64,000 bases of DNA from Meandrina meandrites (GCA_963693305.1 OY855904.1:46449315-46513314); one strand, 5' to 3'. Shown: positions 44,514 to 57,321, counted from the first letter of the stretch. The notes: generated by a model not told the origin, from the letters alone. Translations and numbers: made by a program.

Positions 44514-44525
44514 GAAAACATTGAT

Positions 44526-44884
44526 TTACCGTTGAAGATCCTTGATGTTGTCATCTAACACCTTCTTCTGCATCTGCATTGACTTTTCAAAGCAATCTCT
44601 CGCTTGCCGGAATTCTTCTCTTTCTTTGTGCACCATTCCAAGATCAAACAGTGATTTGGCCGTGTCACGATGATCCTTCAGCAAATCAAGCCGCATCCTC
44701 AACGCTTCCTCAGAATATCGTTTAGCGTTGTCATATTCACCCAGGGCGTAATAGTTGTTCGACAGGTTGTTGAGAATGGTTGCGGTGAAGGGGTGGTTGC
44801 CCAGTTTTTCTCTGTAGATTGGAAGGGTCTGTTGTTCTCTGACCTCTATGGCTTGTCGATGTTTTTGATCAAGCGAGAGGGCGA
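44526..44884 (-). CDS. Gene B, TPR exon
   Basis: The exon follows a TTTTTCCAG acceptor and joins the NTPase exon in phase 1. It encodes TPR-type helices: VALSLDQKHRQAIEV, NHPFTATILNNLSNNYYALG, YDNAKRYSEEALRMRLDLL and ARDCFEKSMQMQKKVL. It ends DLQR and then TAA. The same bases form a possible donor (ACG|GTAAAT at 44530), so the protein may either stop here or continue into further TPR exons. In gene C the matching site is a stronger GTAAGT. TPR arrays of this kind usually serve as protein-binding scaffolds or sensor regions. Confidence 0.85.
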
Positions 44885-45310
44885 CTGGAAAAATAATTTG
44901 CAAACTCTTTTAATAACTAATTGAAAATTATTTCTCTAATGACACAATGGCTTCCCAATGCCCTTCTTCAAGTGATAGCCCAACTAGGAATAAAATTTGA
45001 CAATCAAAGATAACCTCTGTTTGGCACGAAAATGTGCACTGATATTTTTTCCGAGAACCGAAGACAAATGAAAGCTATTTTGTTTATTATCCTTCCAATA
45101 TTTTCACACAAAACCGCTGAGTTTGGGAGACCTTCTCGAAGTTGTCGCCGTTCTAAATATTGGCAGGGTGTTTGGAATATCGTCTGAAATTCACTAGATT
45201 TGGTTGCATCAGGTGGTGTGTTTTATAGACCAGTCGTGTGCGTGAAACATATTTGATGGATTTTAAAAATGAACATTATGTGATGGCATAGACAAATGCA
45301 TTACACTCAC

Positions 45311-46993
45311 CTGCCATGTCATTGTATGTTGCCGCCAGCATAACGATGTCCTCTTCCCCGTGTGTTTGTCGAATGTCGATTGCCTGTTGGATCTTGTCTC
45401 TCCCTTCACGAAACTTGCCTTCTTTGGCAAGACATCGGCCATGTTTAGCGAGACACTGGGCTCGGCTGTTACCGGTGTTGATGCAATGATCTGGACTGCT
45501 CTGGATTCTGTCGGCTTCTTCCAAATATTTCCTGGCTAGTTCAGCGGCTTCATCACACAGACCCGGTGAACAGGAACAGTTGAACACTTCCTTGATGCCT
45601 AAGGAGGTGAGACATTCACTCAATCTCTTTTGATCTCCCATTTCTTCACACTTCTTTCTTAACAATGCGAAAACAGATTCATATTTGATCTTTCCAATCA
45701 TCTTTGCCAGTAGCTCCCCAACGCTGTTGAAGACATCTATGCACCTTGCGATTTGTCCTTCATCCATTCCGCCGTTTTCACACCACTCAATAAGTTGCAT
45801 GACATTCTCTTCCTCCTGCCGGAAAGCTGTGATTGCATCTAAAGCATTCTTGCTAAAGAACATTTTGAATTTATCATTCAGGAAGGCTAAAAAGTGATTA
45901 ATGAATAAATTGCGGCCATTGGCAAAGACGGCATGAAAATCGGTTGCCTTATTTCTGCAGTAGTCGCGAACGACTCTGAGAAAAGTATAAAAACAAGCAC
46001 CCCCAATGATATTTTGTTCCAAAAGAGACCGCTTAGCCAGTTCCAACGCGCTATCTTTGAGCTGATGTTCGCTTAACGCTGTTGAACGAAATATTTGTGC
46101 AGCTCCAGACAGCGTAAAACGCCCTCTCAGTAATGCCAATGTCATGATGGTGTTCTGTTCTTGTTCAGCAAGTCTGCCAAAGCAAATGTCCAGGCACACG
46201 GTAATCTTTTCATCCTTTGGAACTGACTGGATCTTTCTTAAGAACTCGAATTTCCTTTGTGGTGATGAGCTAATCATTTGTTCCACGAGGCCAAGCAGAT
46301 CGCGATGCGATAAGGCCAAGGTGTAAAGGACGAGTGGAATGCCGCTACAAATCTCTGATAGCTGGGACGCCTGTAGCTGGTTGACCACTCTATCTCTGCA
46401 AGATTTTTGCAACAGCTGAAATGATTCTTCTGGAGTAAAGCAAGTAAGATGGATATTCTCTTGGCCTAAGCCTGGGAAAACAACTTCTTCAGATGAGGTG
46501 ACCAGTATCTTGACTTTTCTTGATATCATCACAATGTCAGTGATGAAGTTCATCACCTTCGATTCTTCGCTGGCTGGATTTACCCTTCCTTCCAATTCAT
46601 GGTGACTTTCGCCCAAATAAAGTAAAAATTCGAAGTTGTCGAGTAACAAGATCGTGTAGAAATCTTGACTTTTCAGACGATTTTTCAACTCAGATATCGG
46701 GTTCTCTACAGGGTAATGGTAAACTTGTTGAAGTACCTTTTCAGAGAAATCGTCTAACGACTTTATGTATCTGCAGTTCAGGTAGACAATAACGGTACGA
46801 CCGTCAGTGTCCAATCTTTCGTTTGCCACCTTAATAGCTGTGCTTGTTTTCCCCACGCCAGTAACACCATGTAAAAGGACGCATCTGCAATTGTTTGTTG
46901 GACAAAGGTATCTCTTTATTTCCCCGCATTCCTGGTCGCGACACACAAAATGAGGAACTGTCCTTGGAAGGTGAGACAAATCTCTAAGGGCTC
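45311..46993 (-). CDS. Gene B, STAND NTPase exon
   Basis: This 1,683-bp exon, phase 1 in and out, is open throughout. Visible motifs are GVTGVGKTS (P-loop), TILLLDNFEFLL (Walker B), ILVTSSEEVVFPG, CSGIPLVLYTLAL (GxP) and TFLRVVRDYCR. Helical repeats follow (AQCLAKHGRCLAKEGKFREG). It binds and hydrolyses ATP or GTP by family inference and should act as an oligomerising switch. The acceptor is GTGTTATAG and the donor CAG|GTGAGT. It keeps the 11 codons after Walker B that gene A lacks. With exon 1, two mini-exons and the TPR exon it gives an uninterrupted frame of about 734 residues. Confidence 0.92.
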
Positions 46994-47462
46994 CTATAAC
47001 ACAAATTTTATTTCAGTGATAGACATTTAATGTAGCTAAAATATCGTCTGGAAGGAGTAGCAAAATGGATGTCGTTCCTGAAAGATTTTTTCCTTATCGG
47101 CATCAGCAGCCACATACTGCAAAACCGCTGACAGGAACGAGATCCCGTTAATAAATGAACAGATCTTCCTATAACAGGTAAACTATGAACCAGCGATGCA
47201 ATAGGAGAAAAAAGTCAAAATATGCATTTATTATATTTATTATTGTTCGTTTTAAGTTTTGATTTCTGTTTAGCGTATATTTTTCATTGTGTCTTTAGTA
47301 CCACCTGACGTAGATACAAAACATAATCACAGTGAATTTATTTGAAATTAAACGTTGGAATGGCGATTTGTTAGCTATCCACTCTTTCATCGTCCAGATT
47401 TAACAAAAATGGCAAATGACGTCCTCAGGTGGATACTGGGTTTAATATAAAATTTCAGTTAC

Positions 47463-47516
47463 CTGGGATAGTTTCCTGTATTGGTGACCAGGCAGCGGCA
47501 CCTGCATGGAACAGAT
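47463..47516 (-). CDS. Gene B, mini-exon 2 (NTPase-proximal)
   Basis: This 54-bp phase 1-1 exon has acceptor TTTAACAG and donor CCAG|GTAACT. It encodes LFHAGAAAWSPIQETIP between split codons. Its frame is open, unlike the gene A counterpart. Confidence 0.75.
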
Positions 47517-47769
47517 CTGTTAAAGAACGCAAACCATTCGTCAATGCAAATGACTAAGCAGTGTTTTGCTTACCACGTCCTTCCGTCCACCCAATTTCCT
47601 ATCCTTCTATCTTCCCATCCCTCCATTGCCACGCTTCTTTTTTTCATCCTTTCATTTTTGTATTTCTCATCTTCCCATTCTCTTGATGAAATAAAGAAGA
47701 AGTGGAATCGAGCTCTCCGGCCCCCAGGAAGAGGGTAAAGAAAAGAGCCTGACACTAAGTTTATAATAC

Positions 47770-47820
47770 CTGCCAAAGTTTCCTGTATTGGTGATGAAGC
47801 TGCGGCATCTACATGTTGAT
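47770..47820 (-). CDS. Gene B, mini-exon 1
   Basis: This 51-bp phase 1-1 exon has acceptor GACAG and donor GCAG|GTATTA. It encodes QHVDAAASSPIQETLA between split codons. It is the single-copy counterpart of the gene A array. Confidence 0.75.
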
Positions 47821-48025
47821 CTGTCGAACAAATACAAATAAAAACACTCGTAAATATAACTGACCTTGTCATGAAGCTGTTTTGTCGTTTTAAGACGGAA
47901 TCCATCAAGAAGTCGAGTAATATTCAAAATGGACAAAAATCGAGTGAAGAATGACCGACTGTAGTATTTAGATGAAGTATGTAGTATTTAGTATTTGGTA
48001 CCGGAAAGAAATAAATTTCAAATAC

Positions 48026-48083
48026 CTCTTTGTCCTGCAGGAATTGAAATAGGCTGGGGACAAACTCTCTCGTTTTCAGCCAT
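48026..48083 (-). CDS. Gene B, first coding exon
   Basis: ATG at 48083 begins MAENERVCPQPISIPAGQR and ends in phase 1 at AGAG|GTATTT. It matches the gene A first exon in start, length, phase and 5' flank. No signal peptide or membrane segment is seen, so a cytosolic protein is expected. Confidence 0.75.
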
Positions 48084-48822
48084 TACATTAACCAGTGTGG
48101 TCTTCCTTCACTATAGAAATTAAAAAATGACTACAGTGCGTACCTTCGCTATACTACTCGATCTCTGGGCCCCTATGCAACAGCCAGAAGACATCAAAAG
48201 GTTACGCAGTACTAAACTACCACCTACAGCTTGGCATTTGAAGGCATAAAATGGTTTCCAATAAGGAACAAAATATGGGCTTTAACTTATAAATATAATT
48301 TGCATCAAATTGCAGTGTCAGTAGTGTAATAAATCCATTTTAGTCTTCCCAAATCGTAACCATTGCTGCTGCTGGCAATATATGTACTGAATGAATCAAT
48401 CTATTAAACCTGGAACCAACATTATCATCACCTTCCGTTGAAGCAACCATATACACATCGGTAAGGCGAAAATCTAGTGCAATACGAAGAACGTCCAGCC
48501 TTGGCGGAAAATTAGACGCTTTTTAAGGTCGCAGGGGACACCTAGCATGAATAAATTCATTAGGCAAATTTTGCTTGTCCTGCATGTTTTAAAACGTTTA
48601 TTTCTTGGCTGTCTTGGGATTGAGCAGACATTTTGCAGAGACATTAAAGAATGATGGAAGTTTACCAATGTCGTCTTTAATTTGTTAGATTGCTCTTCAC
48701 TGCGACGCTAGAGCGCCATTGTTGCCAAATTTAAAAATCTATGATTTTGTGTACAAGTTTGCGGATCGAGTAGAAGAAAGCATTCTGTGATTTTATCAAA
48801 AAAAGATCAGTCATAACCTCTA

Positions 48823-48961
48823 GTGTGTCATGACAGAAGCGGATTTTTTAATTTAAACTTTGCCAGCAAGTAACCGTCGTTTATTGTGCAAATTTGTATT
48901 AACAGCTTCTATCTTTGTTAAAAAAACGCTCTTTTAGAATTCCGCTTCTGTCATGACACAC
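48823..48961. mobile_element. 139-bp MITE with 20-bp TIRs and TA duplication
   Basis: Exact inverted ends GTGTGTCATGACAGAAGCGG and its complement, flanked by TA on both sides, fit a Tc1/mariner-type non-autonomous element. Confidence 0.8.
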
Positions 48962-49684
48962 TACAGTATTCATAGTTTACCTCTCTGCAGTGCCAGCTCA
49001 TGAAGTTCTAAATCTGCACTGAATTCTTGAACACAAAATTGTCGGAAAAGTCCAAACTTTGAGATTTCCGAAAGTGTTCCGATTAAAACACGAGTGCAAA
49101 GGGGTTAATTATGGTAATAACATTCCATGCTTTAATGTTGAGATAAGAAAAGAACAATGCGATAGATATGTCTTTCGCCTTGTACGCTTTTTTTTAGAAT
49201 AGCTTTGCCGCGAACAAGAAGCCAATTACGTTGAAGTATTTTTCAATTCGCGCCTTTGATTGGTTGAACAAATTGTTTGAAGAAGAGCAGAACTGCAGAG
49301 GACGAGCGGTCTTCATAATTTCCGTTTTGTGAGGATTAAATCGTTCGGACAAGAATCACCAGGCCGTCTTTCATTGATGATGATAGCATCGAAGTTGCTA
49401 AAATTTCGGAGCATCTAAATAAGCGAGAGGATCTCAGTGTTTTGGAGTCAGAATACGAAATGGCAGCGAGCAAGAGAGACTAATTCCGATTCAAATTCAA
49501 AATGGGAAGACACCAAGAATTATGGTACTCTCAAGATGAAGAGAGACATTAAGAGAGAAAGTACATTTTGGCACAGGTTCTTTCCTATTTTGAAAAAGAA
49601 AATCGTCGTCCTCGAAGCGCTCAAAATCGATCGCGAAATGAAATTTGATTCATTTGTGAACAACATTCTCTATTTTCCAATTGT

Positions 49685-49813
49685 CCATAATACACCTTGT
49701 TTGCCCCCCCCAAATTTTCCATAAACTATTGTTTTCAAATCCTCTTGGGAGGACTGCATATTTTCAAAACAATAGTTTATGCAAAAATTGACGGGAAACA
49801 AAGTGTATTATGG
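49685..49813. repeat. Inverted-repeat element (~55-bp arms)
   Basis: CCATAATACACCTTGTTTGC on the left pairs with the right end (…AACAAAGTGTATTATGG). The arms are imperfect, with a short centre around 49,740. Confidence 0.75.
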
Positions 49814-51159
49814 GCAACATGAAAATATAGATTTCAGCTTCTGCAGCTTCAGGTGAGAAAACAACAAGTTTAGCATGTTAGGGACGGCATGACAACAATG
49901 GACTGACCAAGGTAATGTACCTGTTTTAATATTAATAGAAATTTGAGTTGAATTCATCGAACAATTATGATTTCATTCACAGCCGTCAAAAGTTTAATTC
50001 AAGTTCTGCTTCTCGGGCACTTTGCAGTGTGCAGCTATCGTGTCGTGTGTTGTTCAGTATACACGAAGATATGCTGTATAAAATAAAGACACATTTTCCT
50101 ATTAAAGTTTGGGGTACTTCTGTTCATAATTCTCTCGTAAATTAAAAACTCGACATGTTTGTTTTGTGATTTGTCTCTGGCCCGGCGACGGGATGCTTTT
50201 TCGCTCGCCTTCAAAAGCCACTGAACAGACGTTTGAAAATCATTTTTTATGATACTACTTCTGTCGAAATGTGAGAATTAAAGAGAATGGCCTATCAAGT
50301 GTTTTGATGTGATTTGATTTATTTCATCGGCCACTTTCCAAAATATTCGCAAACAATTTCAGGCCGCAACTTAAAACTCCAATGGTGTCGAAATAGGGGG
50401 TCACGTGATTTTCTCGCAAGCACATCAATTTCAAAAAATAGCCTACTCGCGAAAGACATAGCACGCGCCCTAATACTAGATGTACACTTCTAGTTATGGA
50501 CTTCTGGAAAAAAATACAACCAAAAAAGATTAAAATGCACAATAAAATAAACCGATTTCATAAACAAGACAAAATCTCTAACAGCAAATTTTGAAATGCA
50601 AACAAATGTTTTGTGCCTAGGACTTGAATCTTTTGCTGTCGACTGGGGCCACTGTCGTTTTTCTTAACATCGCTTACTACCACCGGGTCCGTGCCGCACG
50701 TGAACACTTTAAATCATGCGCCATATTTTATTCAGTCGTGAATATTCCGTACACTTTTCTGCAAGTTATTTGATAATCTCACGTTTGTCTTGTTCAGCCA
50801 AACAAGACAACTGAATCGACCAGTCGGGTGGAAAATACGAGTATTGAATAAATAAACAGCTGTTTTGGATGCAATAAACAATTATGCGAGAGTGCTTTAC
50901 TTAATAGCCAGGGTGCATTCCGTGTACATCCAACACCGAAGATACGCCAAGGTTTTAAAAGTCTACGCCAAGGTTCTTTGTTATTCTTATATAAAATAAG
51001 TCATTTGTACGCCAACTTAAACGCGCCGACTACCATCGCACGCCAGTACGCCGCCAACTTTTGACATCCACGCCGAAAATCTTCGGCGTAACCTACATAA
51101 AATGCAGCCTGGCTTAATAGTCGACAGCTGCATGCTAATGAGGCGGACATAACAACGGG

Positions 51160-53370
51160 CGGTGTATTGTTTCGTCGCGGTCAAAGTGATTGTTATTATC
51201 TGAGCTCAGTTTGGGCTTTTTCCCAACAAAATTTGCCGAACTTATTATTTTAATAACTGAGAACGTTTTATTAAAGTACATAGCAGTTTGATGGCATCAA
51301 TATAAGCAATAACTGCCGAACAACAAGCTATAAAAATTCTAAAAATTAAACTGGATACAGTCTAGTTAGACTACTATGAACTTGACTTCAATTTAAAAAA
51401 TATTAAATATTAAATATTTTTGGCTAAAGACTGTCTGTCTTTAAAATTTACATATAAGGTCTCTTGATTTTTACAGTCTACGCAGGAGAGTACACAGTAC
51501 TTCGTGTACCCTCTGGTGTCCAACATTTTTACATCAAACAAGATTTAATCCCTACATTAAATTTCAAAAGTACTTCCGCGAGTTTCACTTTTTTCCTTAG
51601 AAAACAAAAGTGCATATTCCTATGAATATTAGTGACGCTGAACGAAGAGGTCAATTCCCGGAATCGATTGGCCTCGTATAAGCGTCCATTCTTCAAATTT
51701 TCGACAAAAGATAATAAAATCCTAAGTCGTCTAAACACTTTACCCTTGAATTTATATCATATTTTCGGTGTTCCAAACATCAAGCGAATATGGAAACACC
51801 GGACAAAAACCAACAAAAAGACTTTTTGGTCCCAAAAGTGACTGCAATTAAGCTTTTGGCAGACGATACGCTTGCCTAATTTTTTGACGTCTCATCTGAT
51901 GTACAATGTCAACGAAGGCGGTTAAAATTGTAATCTTCTACACTTGTAACAGGCAATAGGTCTATCTCGGTTGCTTTCAAAAGAATGATACAAATTTGAT
52001 CTACAACTAAAATTCCGTTACGCTAAAGACATCAATTACTTAAACAGCTACAGACGAACTACAACCAGAAAGACAGAGGCGGAAGGAAGCGCTGTGTAAA
52101 CCATACAAAGCTCTTCAAAACAAGTATTAGCTCTCCAATAAAGTCGAAAAGCCGGCTTCAAAAAACTCGCTGCTAACAATACTTTAGGATCTTTTCCTCA
52201 CCTTTTCAGTCCTTTAGTGTAAACGGGGTGTCCGTAACGAGCCTGAACGGTTCAAAATAGAGACAAAAACATTTATCGTAAATTGTTTGCGCAAAATTGA
52301 GATAGGTTTTCGCATAATTTACTTAATGCGTCAACAACTCTTCATATTAGACATCCGATTGGTTCAAGGTCAAATTAATTGGATTAAGTACTGGGCGCAA
52401 TACGTTTCCCGGGCACACCGTAGAGGAGTGTATGCACCTAAAGAAATATTATTTTAGAGTCAATCTCTGCCATTGGACGAAAGTCCTTTCTCCAAGCTAG
52501 GCCAAGTAAACTAAAAGCTTTTAGCGCCCACACCCCATCGGTAAACGAAATCAGTAGACCCCTCAGTGTTGTGAAGAGAATTTATAGCTTCCAGTCCCCG
52601 CCGGCTAAGAGGGTCAGGAGGCTCTGGAGACGAGAATGTCATACAGACTCGTGCCCAGGCTCTACTGATTTTGTTCTTTCTGCCTTATTTTCAAAATCTA
52701 GCCTGCATGTCAGCACGAAGACAGTCTAAACCAGCGGTTAGGTCCGTGTGCGAAGGGAAGAAATATGAGACTAGCCAATCAAATTGAATGGAAATCAAAA
52801 CAACGCCCGGCTATTTTTTGGCTAGTGCAAAAAATCCATTTGTATGCAACTTAGCCTGCGTGGCTTGGCGGTTTATTGGGGCGAAACGCGAGCAGATAGA
52901 GAGGCGAGGCCGCGAGAGACCTGGGGAGGTTTCCTCCCCATGTTTGCGCGCACTTCGCCACAATAAAACTGCCAAGCTACGCATGCTATATGAAACTGAA
53001 CTCACTCAGCTTGAAACATCCACAGACAAAAGGCAACAGGCATGTCTCAGGCGTGCACGCATATAGGCGTCTAAAAACCCACGCAGGTGGTTGCACATGC
53101 GACGTGCTCTCACTCTCCGCAATTGCAACTTTTATATCGTCACGAAAAATAAGAAGACAATTCCCGTGTATGTACGTTACAACTGATGCTTTGTTGAGGG
53201 ACAGCCGATGCATTTCCAAGTCTCAATTAAGTAACTGCAATTTAAAGTGATTTTAACTAGAGTGTCGAAAGTAATTTGCGTCTCGTTGCATTGGTTTTGC
53301 AAAACTAAAAAGCTCGCGCCTCTTTTTCGACCATCAGAAGTAGAACTGAAACCAATCGTGACTCGCTCAC
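51160..53370. repeat. Dispersed ~2-kb repeat, copy 4
   Basis: It starts GGCGGTGTATTGTTTCGTCG and runs through the shared blocks seen in copies 1-3 (GACTTTTTGGTCCCAAAAGT near 51,825; CCAAGCTAGGCCAAGTAAAC near 52,493). No gene is seen. Confidence 0.65.
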
Positions 53371-53480
53371 ATACGTTATCTAGCTAGCTTTCACCCTACA
53401 ATCAAATTCACGGCTGAAATATCAGAAACAGAGACTACTTTCTTGGACACGATAGTAGGCTAACCGGAGTGTATAGTACG

Positions 53481-53587
53481 GAAAATCCTCCAAAATCCTA
53501 ACTCGAAATCCTAACTCGAAAATCCAACTCGAAATCCTAAGTCCAACATGAAATCCTAACTCGAAAATCCGACTCGAAATCCTAAAC
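53481..53587. repeat. 14-17-bp tandem repeat (AAATCCTAACTCGA)
   Basis: About seven imperfect units of AAATCCTAACTCGA are present. Confidence 0.85.
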
Positions 53588-53754
53588 TGGATAAATAGGC
53601 AACCTCTGGTGTTTACACGTAGTTGATGCAAAATTGTTTTAAAAACAACTGCCCCGCAGGTATCGTTTGCTGAAAACAAATCTTCCTTCCTTGTTTGGTT
53701 ATGTAGGGAAAGAAAATAGACACCTGTTATTTCTGCGGCCCGTGATGATTAGGG

Positions 53755-54215
53755 GAAAGTGAAAGTCGCTATTTGCCGAAGCATTTATCCACTCACCGGT
53801 CAAGGGCTGTATTAAAATAAGCTGTTAGCAAAGATGTTTGCCGAGCTCACAAGTACAGTTAAATACGCGTCCAAATAGCCATAAAAAGGCAAAACTAATA
53901 AGTCTACCTATAAAGCGATAAATGATGAGCGCAATTTTCAGTGGCATATTGCTTGATTCTAATTAGTTTGACACTCTCGTCTGTTTTCTGGACATAAGCA
54001 CCACAGGAGATTTCATCGATATTTTCCAATTTCTTTGATTTGCTACGTCAAAATATCCATGTCTCCGGCTCCTGGTGGGACAAAGTGAAAACAACTGTTT
54101 GCCGAACCATTTATCCACTCACCGGTCAAGAGCTGCATTAAAATAAGCTGTTAACAAAGATATTTGCCGAGCTCACAAGTACATGCAAATACGCGTCCAA
54201 ATACCTATAAAATTC
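53755..54215. repeat. Direct duplication of ~133 bp, ~325 bp apart
   Basis: TTATCCACTCACCGGTCAAG and flanking sequence occur at about 53,755-53,888 and 54,080-54,215. Confidence 0.8.
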
Positions 54216-54436
54216 AATCCATGGCTTTTCTTCAGCTTAATCATAACTCGGACCGCCTAGATCATACTTTTTTCTCGGGATTTGGTTCCGCTTTTTCTCA
54301 AACTCATTAATAATTCAGAAACACAGAAAATCATAACCGTGAAGGAGGTTTGGATAGCAGATCTTAAGTAGCATAGCTTTTACGATTTTATTTCTCCGTT
54401 TACATCTTAGTTTTAGTTTCGATTTAGAAGATATAT

Positions 54437-54575
54437 AAAACACTCGAGACAGTGTTACATCGGCTATCCAAACACCTCGAATTTCGTCAAAAATACTCCG
54501 CTGCAACTCGTCGCTGCTGCGTCAACTCTCTTCTCGGTGTCCGGATATCCCGATGAAACACTGTCTCGTGTGTTT
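54437..54575. repeat. Inverted-repeat element
   Basis: AAACACTCGAGACAGTGTTA on the left pairs with the right end (…AACACTGTCTCGTGTGTTT). It is a MITE-like fold-back with unclear ends. Confidence 0.65.
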
Positions 54576-57229
54576 GATATATTATGACGTCTCTTTATTG
54601 ATGAAGCCAAACTGTTGAATATTGGCAGTAGTTTTTTTTCTATAACCCTATATATTTTTTTAATTTTTAAATATTCCTTACTGACCCGTATTGACCATTG
54701 CGAACAAGCAGACAAACAAAGAAAACGAACATGAGAAATATTCGACTGCACAATTTAAATTGATGATTTCAAATATTCTTTGCAAACAAAGTAAGATGTT
54801 CAAACCTTCTGATGAAAACCACCGACTTCTCGGTTGCATTAAGGTAGAAATCGTCCGTTTTTTGTGTTGACTGATACGAAGTATTCGTATAACGCTATGC
54901 TATGGTTGCTCTAGCTCTGCTCTCTGATCTCAGTTGTTGCTGAGTAGCACGTGATCGGCCCTCGCTACTGGGTCAGCTAAGTGGACTGAGTACCAGTAAT
55001 TTTTTTTTTTAGTTTCGCTCGGCCGGCCATTGCTCTCAAACGTATGGTGTTGCTTGTGCTTTTTGTCTGTTTTGAAGAATTTTTGTTCAGTATTTCGTGT
55101 TCGTCTTTTTGCATGGTAAGTCATTTTCCTACCGACCTAATGCCGCGGAGCCGCTACTGAGCAGGTGACCCGGTCAGTAAAGACATCACCCAGTTTTACA
55201 GTTTCTCTACAGTCGTGGTCTCCCAGCAACTGCCAGGCTCTTGACTTTATATACTAACCGTTACAAGAAAATAAACTTTTTTTTGTTACATTTCATGGCT
55301 GTATTTCTGATATACGAGGTTCATTGTTCAACTGATACATAACTAGCACTATTGAGTTACTATTGGTTGAGCATGATACTCTTTCTAATAGTCTGTGCAT
55401 AGAACACACTGAAATCTCGTTGCGGGGTTTTTATAGTCACTTCGTGCGCTATTTATACTCTATCGATAGCTGGATGGATTTTAATGTTCTAGTCACTCCA
55501 AAAATATAATCACATAAAAATAACTGCTGTTTCGGCTCATTCCTCTCTACTTTATATTATGGAACGGATTGCTGCCCTTTTACCAGGGAAGACATTTCTC
55601 TATACCGTCCCCTCGAGCCATCTTTACCAAGCGATTGTATGGGAAAAGTAAGGGGGGTGGTTGTCCCTATAATCCCATCAGTGTACATTTGGTGAAACAT
55701 TTAAGAATAAAGCATATTAAAAACGCACAACGTTTTGAGATCGTCACGATACCATTGTCAATTGAAAAAGTTAAAAAAATAAACAGCTAAGTTAATATAT
55801 GCATGTAGAGTGTCAAATAGTTCCATGCAGAAAAATAAACGAGTAATGGTGTAGTGTCCAGTGTAAACTAATAGTTAATTAACTTAAACACCTAAGTTAG
55901 TGGGTCAAGCAAATACGTTGCGCGTGGTACTGGCTTGAAGGCCGGCCTTCAATCACGGTTTGCGGAGTCCACCTTTTGTCAAATCCGTGTAGATTGTGAC
56001 GGTTTTCGTGATGTATAACACTCGCACCCCCGATTCTCGACGTTTTTCATGCTCCGGCGCTGCCGCTCGACTTTTCTATTGTTTCGATATCTTCTATCGC
56101 CACAGAAAAATAAAATCAGAATCAGAGATTCCTCGCTGTGAAATCTTCACCACATTCAGTTTTTCATAAAATCTTTGTCAAATCAAAGCATGCAGCTGGA
56201 AATAAAATGGCAACAAAATGTATTAGCCTGGTCGCAGGCTAGAGCGTTTTTCGATCGAGTGTCGTAAAGCCAAAGCAAAATTAATCACTCTGGCCCATCA
56301 CAAAGGACACAGGCAATTCAGTGAACCAATCAAAACTCGAAGCAAATACACGTAGCCGGCACAAAGCGCGGGAAAACGTTTGTGAGCGAGTCATGATTGG
56401 TGTTGGTTTTACTTCTGATTGGTCGAGAAAATGGCGCAAGTTTTCTAAACCAATTCACTGTAAATGAATATGGATTGCTCGCTGTCTCGACTAATCACAC
56501 CGGAATATTAAGTATATAAGCACACTTTTCGATGGAAAACGACTTATGAATTTCGTCATTAATAAGGCTGGAAATGACGAACAGTTATGGGTAAAGTACT
56601 ACTTTAATCCAGCGAAAACAAATGTTTTTTTTTTGTTTTGTTTTTTGAGCCTCGAATTGGTGTTTCCGGGCAAGGGTGTTTCAAAGTTTTGAATTCAAAG
56701 TTTTGGAAACATGAGTTGAAATATAAAATTAATGTGTTAACTATTTATTTTCTTCACCAAAGAAAACGACCAGAATTGAAAATTGTTAGCCTGACAAGTT
56801 TTCTGCAAACTTAGAGAAGTTCTCACAATTTTTCTGGCCAGCTTAAACTATCTCAACCCAGCACGTTCTAAATAATTATGTTTCAATCAATTGTTTCGTT
56901 TCACTTTTGGCCTAAGCGAGGTTCCTTGAATTAGTTTTGTAACTTTTGTAGCTTTTCTTTTTGGAGAGCTATGAGCTCCTCCTAAGTGCGTCAAGATGGA
57001 CAAGGCAGTGCACGATGATAATGATGATTCGATTGTGAGTTCTGTCGTAAATCCAATAGGTCCGGTTTCTGTTCCTCTTTAGAAATGTTGCTAATTTTGG
57101 TTTTACTAAAGATTTTTTTGCTAGTTTACGAAACATCTTCCCGATACAGATTTATAAACTAAAATTTTTGTGGCGTGCGCTGTGTTTGTTATAGGCTAAA
57201 TATTGATTTTAAATTAGGATAAATGACAT
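54576..57229. other. Spacer, no supported gene
   Basis: A block near 56,250-56,440 is the inverted form of the 34,970-35,100 end block of the dispersed repeat. A possible first exon (ATG at 56996, MDKAVHDDNDDSI, donor ATT|GTGAGT at 57034) has a fair start context but no matching second exon, so it is not called as a gene. Confidence 0.35.
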
Positions 57230-57321
57230 CCCAACCTCGTTCCCAGGGCTTTTCCCTTCTTTGTGGGGGCGGTCCCGACCACCCCCACGAAGAAGGGAAA
57301 AGTCCTGGGAAAGAGGTTGAT
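57230..57321. repeat. Near-perfect palindrome with ~38-bp arms
   Basis: CAACCTCGTTCCCAGGGCTT... pairs with its complement ending GAGGTTG, around a ~10-bp centre (CGGTCCCGAC). The type is common in coral genomic repeats, to my knowledge. Confidence 0.8.

Larger units (their letters stand above)
41260..44525. repeat. Segmental duplication, gene B 3' flank
   Basis: This is collinear with 57,650-60,977 downstream of gene C. Examples are CAAGGCGCAGCCGAGTTGA, ACATTTGCTGTTTTGAGG-type blocks and GAAGGTGATAGGTTTGACTC. Copy-specific insertions (41869-42350, 43277-43463) break the alignment. A run of about 24 G lies at 41,801-41,823. I see no supported gene. Confidence 0.8.
48084..51159. other. Spacer upstream of gene B with small repeats
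   Basis: This includes the presumed gene B promoter, in which no core element is recognised, and two small inverted elements listed separately. An open frame at 49437-49724 (RARETNSDSNSKWEDTKN) is preceded in another frame by an acidic stretch (DDDSIEVAKISEHLNKRED). It may be a transposon remnant and is not called. Otherwise no gene is seen. Confidence 0.4.

Noticed and set aside
56996..57033. Possible first exon MDKAVHDDNDDSI with a GTGAGT donor
   Set aside because: No second exon in phase was found within several kb. The acidic run is short and could be chance.
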